Source of the DNA: an uncultured Chloroflexaceae bacterium
GTDB taxonomy: Bacteria > Chloroflexota > Chloroflexia > Chloroflexales > Chloroflexaceae
Length of the DNA: 8,589 bases
Reading direction: 5' to 3'
Assembly (NCBI GenBank): GCA_937141995.1
Contig: CAKZQX010001118.1
Coordinates: 1 to 8,589 of the forward strand
The position numbers and the translations under genes are program-made. The notes under the pieces are model-generated. The model saw only the letters and a program-made list of their open reading frames with translations. It searched no databases and was not told where the DNA came from. Below are positions 6,843 through 8,589 of this stretch, one piece after another (within the stretch, counting starts at the first letter, position 1; every line of letters begins with the position of its first letter).

Positions 6843-6876
6843 CCGCGAGACGCTTGCCGAAGCAGCCGTCTCGCGG
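6843..6876. repeat. Inverted repeat in the divergent intergenic region
   Basis: CCGCGAGACG (6843-6852) and CGTCTCGCGG (6867-6876) are perfect 10-base arms with a 14-base loop. No T-run follows. It lies between the divergent GH13 gene and regulator gene. On the + strand a weak promoter-like pair, TTGCCG (6854-6859) and TACTAT (6877-6882) with 17-base spacing, overlaps it, so an operator is possible. Confidence 0.6.
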
Positions 6877-6961
6877 TACTATAAATGTCCCGCGCTGCTC
6901 AGATTAATGGGAAGTGGCGGGCGAAGATGTGTATGTCTTGCTGTAATGTAACCTATATCAA

Positions 6962-6974
6962 CTGGCATTGCCAG
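6962..6974. promoter_or_regulatory. Palindrome at the regulator start, candidate autoregulatory operator
   Basis: CTGGCA (6962-6967) and TGCCAG (6969-6974) form a perfect 13-base palindrome with a one-base centre, ending two bases before the GTG start of the Xre-type regulator. Small Xre/Cro proteins often bind such sites as dimers, so autoregulation is a reasonable inference. It also occupies the place where a ribosome-binding site would be. Confidence 0.45.
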
Positions 6975-6975
6975 A

Positions 6976-7200
6976 GTGAATGACGTGCAGCGACTTGGAG
7001 AAAAAGTCCGCACGCTACGCAAGCGGCGCAGGATGACCTTGAAGGAACTGGCCCTGGGGCTGGGGTTTACCTCGCACAGTTACGTGAGCGAGATTGAGAC
7101 CGGCAAGAAGAACCCTACAACTGAGATGATCATCAACCTTGCTGATCTCTTTGGGGTATCGGTTGATCTTTTGGTGCGCGATGAATTGGATCTGGAATAA
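6976..7200 (+). CDS. Small Xre/Cro-type HTH transcriptional regulator
   Basis: This 74-residue protein is almost entirely one helix-turn-helix domain of the Cro/C1 family. It has LGEKVRTLRKRRRMTLKELA (7-26) as the first helices, then TSHSYVSEIETGKKNP (32-47) covering the recognition helix and the conserved IE.GK.NP segment, then MIINLADLFGVSVDLLV. With no sensor or catalytic domain it probably acts as a dimeric DNA-binding repressor. The start is GTG at 6976 with no clear Shine-Dalgarno; a second GTG at 6985 is an alternative. It stands alone in its direction, and its targets are unknown. The palindrome just before it may be its own operator; the divergent GH13 gene could also be a target. 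Confidence 0.88.
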   Translation: MNDVQRLGEKVRTLRKRRRMTLKELALGLGFTSHSYVSEIETGKKNPTTEMIINLADLFGVSVDLLVRDELDLE

Positions 7201-7237
7201 CATTCTGCTACTGCTACAGGTTGCCATTGCCCCATGA

Positions 7238-7253
7238 CCCACCGATCGGTGGG
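7238..7253. repeat. Perfect 16-base palindrome downstream of the regulator
   Basis: CCCACCGATCGGTGGG is fully self-complementary and can be extended by CATG on both sides (7233-7236 and 7254-7257) with a one-base bulge. It sits 37 bases after the regulator stop and about 90 bases after the MazF-like stop on the other strand. No T-run follows on either strand, so its role as a terminator is uncertain. Confidence 0.65.
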
Positions 7254-7272
7254 CATGCGGTAGAAGAATGGT

Positions 7273-7293
7273 GCATAGAATGCACCCTACTGC
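7273..7293 (+). repeat. 21-base direct repeat, left copy
   Basis: This is exactly identical over 21 bases to 8068-8088, beginning GCATAGAATGCACCC. In this copy GGTGCAT/ATGCACC (7270-7286) makes a 7-base hairpin with loop AGA. It lies 52 bases beyond the stop of the MazF-like toxin, and with its partner it brackets the whole TA operon. Confidence 0.9.
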
Positions 7294-7345
7294 ATTCTTG
7301 TACATAATCCTACTCAGGCAGAATGTCTGTCGCGCATATACACAA

Positions 7346-7669
7346 TTATTCCAAAGCATCAAAGCCCAGCGCAAAACTAATCGCCTCCCGAAGTTCACGC
7401 AACTTATCGGGTGGAAGATGGGTGATGTAGGCACCGAGCCTGGCTTTCGCAACAGTTTGAAGATTATCGCAGTTGGCTGCACATATAGTTGCAAGCCCAT
7501 CTGCTTCGGATAACACAACCTCCGATGGAATAGAGCGGATAGTAGTTGTGATCGGCGCAATCGTCAGCGACGTCAAATAGGGGATTGCTGAGTCACGCGT
7601 CAGGATGACCACGGGCCGCCGCTTATCAGGTTCCTTAAAGGTATACCAGTACACATCGCCCTGATTCAT
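7346..7669 (-). CDS. MazF/PemK-family toxin (endoribonuclease)
   Basis: This 107-residue protein has the family pattern: QGDVYWYTF at the N-terminus (3-11), the conserved RRPVVILTR (17-25, with R18-P19), APITTTIR (38-45), and CANCDNLQTVAKARLG-type segments (63-79). MazF toxins cut mRNA at short sequence sites and stop growth unless bound by the antitoxin. The length is normal for the family. Its ATG overlaps the antitoxin stop by four bases (ATGA), showing an operon with translational coupling; GGAG lies six bases upstream. The partner here is an RHH-type protein rather than a MazE-type one, a combination known in several phyla. The protein looks intact. Confidence 0.9.
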   Translation of the reverse strand: MNQGDVYWYTFKEPDKRRPVVILTRDSAIPYLTSLTIAPITTTIRSIPSEVVLSEADGLATICAANCDNLQTVAKARLGAYITHLPPDKLRELREAISFALGFDALE

Positions 7670-7899
7670 GGTTCACTCCACACCTGCTCAGTATCCCAGG
7701 CGTCAAACTCACCGGGGGTAACCGGATGCCGGGCATAGCCCTGGGCATGTTGCTGTTCTTTTTCCAGAATGGCATGATGGCGTAGCGCAAGCTGGAGGGC
7801 AGAACGAATGAATGCAGAACGCGTGATCTGCAAGCTGCTGGTAAGCTGGTCAACTTCAGCCAGCAACTCATCGTCAATGGTCATCTGGATCGTCTTCAT
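7666..7899 (-). CDS. Ribbon-helix-helix (CopG-like) antitoxin
   Basis: This 77-residue protein begins MKTIQMTIDDELLAEVDQL, the beta-strand and first helix of an RHH domain, followed by the second helix ITRSAFIRSALQLALRHHAI (25-44). The DNA-binding part should repress its own promoter as a dimer. The C-terminal tail (about 58-77, acidic and aromatic, with EFDAW and EQVW) should cover the toxin. The start at 7899 is chosen because GGAGAT lies five bases upstream and the RHH fold begins there; an ATG at 7920 would add seven residues. It is the first gene of the TA operon and ends in ATGA, overlapping the toxin start. Confidence 0.88.
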   Translation of the reverse strand: MKTIQMTIDDELLAEVDQLTSSLQITRSAFIRSALQLALRHHAILEKEQQHAQGYARHPVTPGEFDAWDTEQVWSEP

Positions 7900-8036
7900 G
7901 GCACATCTCCATCTACACACGGCACCGTGACTACCATACTCCGGACAACTCTATGTGGATAGATACTCACAAGATAATCCACATTGCCATCCACGTCAAA
8001 CTGCATGATGAACCGCTGTTCGCCGAAGCAGTCTGC
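7896..8036 (-). pseudogene. Possible gene remnant upstream of the RHH antitoxin
   Basis: On the - strand a frame open from 8036 (just after a stop at 8037-8039) reads CFGEQRFIMQFDVDGNVDYL and continues to a TGA at 7896-7898 that overlaps the antitoxin ATG. From the ATG at 8006 it gives 36 residues. The composition looks protein-like, but no family is recognised. It may be the end of a decayed gene or chance coding. The same bases hold an inverted repeat that could be the TA operator. Confidence 0.2.
7953..7984. promoter_or_regulatory. Inverted repeat upstream of the TA operon, candidate operator
   Basis: ATGTGGAT (7953-7960) is inverted as ATCCACAT (7977-7984) with a 16-base spacer, and a further ATCCAC (7989-7994) follows. 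It lies about 55-85 bases before the antitoxin ATG, where an RHH antitoxin would bind to repress its operon. No clear -35/-10 pair was found near it. Confidence 0.4.
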
Positions 8037-8067
8037 TCATTCCAGAATTCCTTTTGATGTACCCCTG

Positions 8068-8088
8068 GCATAGAATGCACCCTACTGC
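8068..8088 (+). repeat. 21-base direct repeat, right copy
   Basis: This is identical to 7273-7293. It overlaps the last seven bases of the Phd-type antitoxin gene, including its TAG stop (8082-8084 on the - strand). Identity ends abruptly at both edges. Confidence 0.9.
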
Positions 8089-8315
8089 TCGTAGCTCCGG
8101 CGACCCTCCTGGATGCTCTGGAGAATATCGTCGCGCGTTATCGGGTTAGCAGGTGTAACGCCGGAAATATCCAGCGGTGATACACTGTCTGGTTCAGGCG
8201 TCAACACAAAACTCTGCCCATCACGCCGCCGGATACGTACGGCACCATCATGACATGCCTGTTCAAGCAGTGCGGCAAAGTTCTGGCGTGCTTCGGAGAA
8301 GGTATAACTCTTCAT
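8082..8315 (-). CDS. Phd/YefM-family antitoxin
   Basis: This 77-residue protein begins MKSYTFSEARQNFAALLEQA, the typical Phd/YefM N-terminus that dimerises and binds DNA, followed by GAVRIRRRDGQSFVLTPE (24-41). The C-terminal part (TRDDILQSIQEGRRSYEQ, 60-77) would normally bind a toxin. No intact toxin follows; the next gene downstream is the separate RHH/MazF operon. Upstream, a broken PIN-toxin tail overlaps its ATG (ATGA), and its strong Shine-Dalgarno GGAGGTG (8321-8327, five bases before the ATG) lies inside that tail. It thus appears to be an orphan antitoxin left from a toxin-first, coupled gene pair. It could still act as a repressor or neutralise a related toxin elsewhere. Confidence 0.87.
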   Translation of the reverse strand: MKSYTFSEARQNFAALLEQACHDGAVRIRRRDGQSFVLTPEPDSVSPLDISGVTPANPITRDDILQSIQEGRRSYEQ

Positions 8316-8425
8316 GGTGTCACCTCCACAAGGTTGACCTGGGCTGCCCGCACCGCAGTCTGAAGACCGCCATCAAGGGTGATCAGCGCACCGGGTTGTC
8401 CTGCTTGACACATTACCCGTTCGGT
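8312..8425 (-). pseudogene. C-terminal remnant of a PIN-domain (VapC-like) toxin
   Basis: On the - strand 37 residues are readable between an in-frame TAA (8426-8428) and a TGA at 8312-8314. They include CQAGQPGALITLDGGLQTAV and end VNLVEVTP. The segment ALITLDGGL followed by an alpha helix and a final beta strand is the usual end of PIN-domain toxins, where the Asp helps bind the catalytic metal. The rest of the domain (about 100 residues with the other acidic residues) is absent, so no activity is expected. Its stop overlaps the antitoxin start by four bases, as in a coupled TA operon. The break lies somewhere around 8420-8475. Confidence 0.6.
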
Positions 8426-8474
8426 TTATGATCTATCATTGGCCGCTATCGCTGTGGTGAGATAACCCGGATTA

Positions 8475-8588
8475 TCAAGAACGGCGCTTCTTCCGCGAAG
8501 ACGCTGGCGATGGTGATTCGAGTGAAGCGAGGGCCGCCTGCATAGTGGTCAAAAACTGGCGCTGTTGCTCTAAGGAAGCCTGGAGCAG
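8475..8588 (-). CDS. 3' end of an unidentified gene (5' end outside window)
   Basis: On the - strand, the frame entering at the right edge encodes 37 residues and stops with TGA at 8475-8477. It begins LLQASLEQQRQFLTTMQAAL and ends SSRKKRRS. The first part could form an amphipathic helix or coiled coil; the tail is Ser/Pro-rich and then basic. I do not recognise the family. The stop lies about 50 bases before the PIN-toxin remnant, so insertion or deletion near this gene may have removed the toxin's N-terminal part. Too little is visible to be certain it is a real gene. Confidence 0.4.
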   Translation of the reverse strand: MLQASLEQQRQFLTTMQAALASLESPSPASSRKKRRS

Positions 8589-8589
8589 T

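Overview
The window looks like chromosomal DNA of a free-living bacterium with moderate-to-high G+C. The repeat-rich spacers, multi-sensor GGDEF proteins, GH13 enzyme and small toxin-antitoxin (TA) modules together suggest a Chloroflexota (Chloroflexus-like) genome. That assignment is an impression from gene style, not a marker-gene result. No tRNA, rRNA, CRISPR array or complete insertion sequence was seen.

Layout. (1) Positions 1-3383, + strand: the 3' end of one GGDEF diguanylate cyclase, a 776-base repeat-rich spacer, then a complete membrane-anchored PAS-PAS-GAF-GGDEF diguanylate cyclase. Both cyclases keep the GGEEF active site and the RxxD inhibitory site, so both should make c-di-GMP and be product-inhibited. 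(2) Positions 3384-3697: a convergent spacer with a strong hairpin terminator and a small element bounded by inverted repeats. (3) Positions 3698-6720, - strand: a cytoplasmic GH13 enzyme with a CBM48-like N-terminus (branching-enzyme-like), then a secreted five-bladed beta-propeller glycosidase-like protein. (4) Positions 6721-7200: an intergenic region with palindromes and a small Xre/Cro-type regulator on the + strand. (5) Positions 7201-8589: an accessory stretch, mostly - strand. It holds an RHH antitoxin/MazF-like toxin operon with an ATGA overlap, a Phd/YefM-type antitoxin, the broken C-terminal tail of a PIN (VapC-like) toxin overlapping that antitoxin, and the 3' end of an unidentified gene at the right edge.

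Two non-coding signals stand out. A family of palindromic intergenic repeats with core GTTACGCGGTG occurs six times in the spacers at 454-716, 3505-3690 and 4796-4866. It includes a perfect 37-base palindrome and two 58-base copies differing at two positions. Second, an exact 21-base direct repeat (7273-7293 and 8068-8088) brackets the whole MazF-type TA operon, and one copy overlaps the end of the Phd antitoxin gene. This suggests a TA cassette that inserted or can be lost by recombination. No clearly new multi-gene system was found; the repeat family and the bracketed TA cassette are the best leads.
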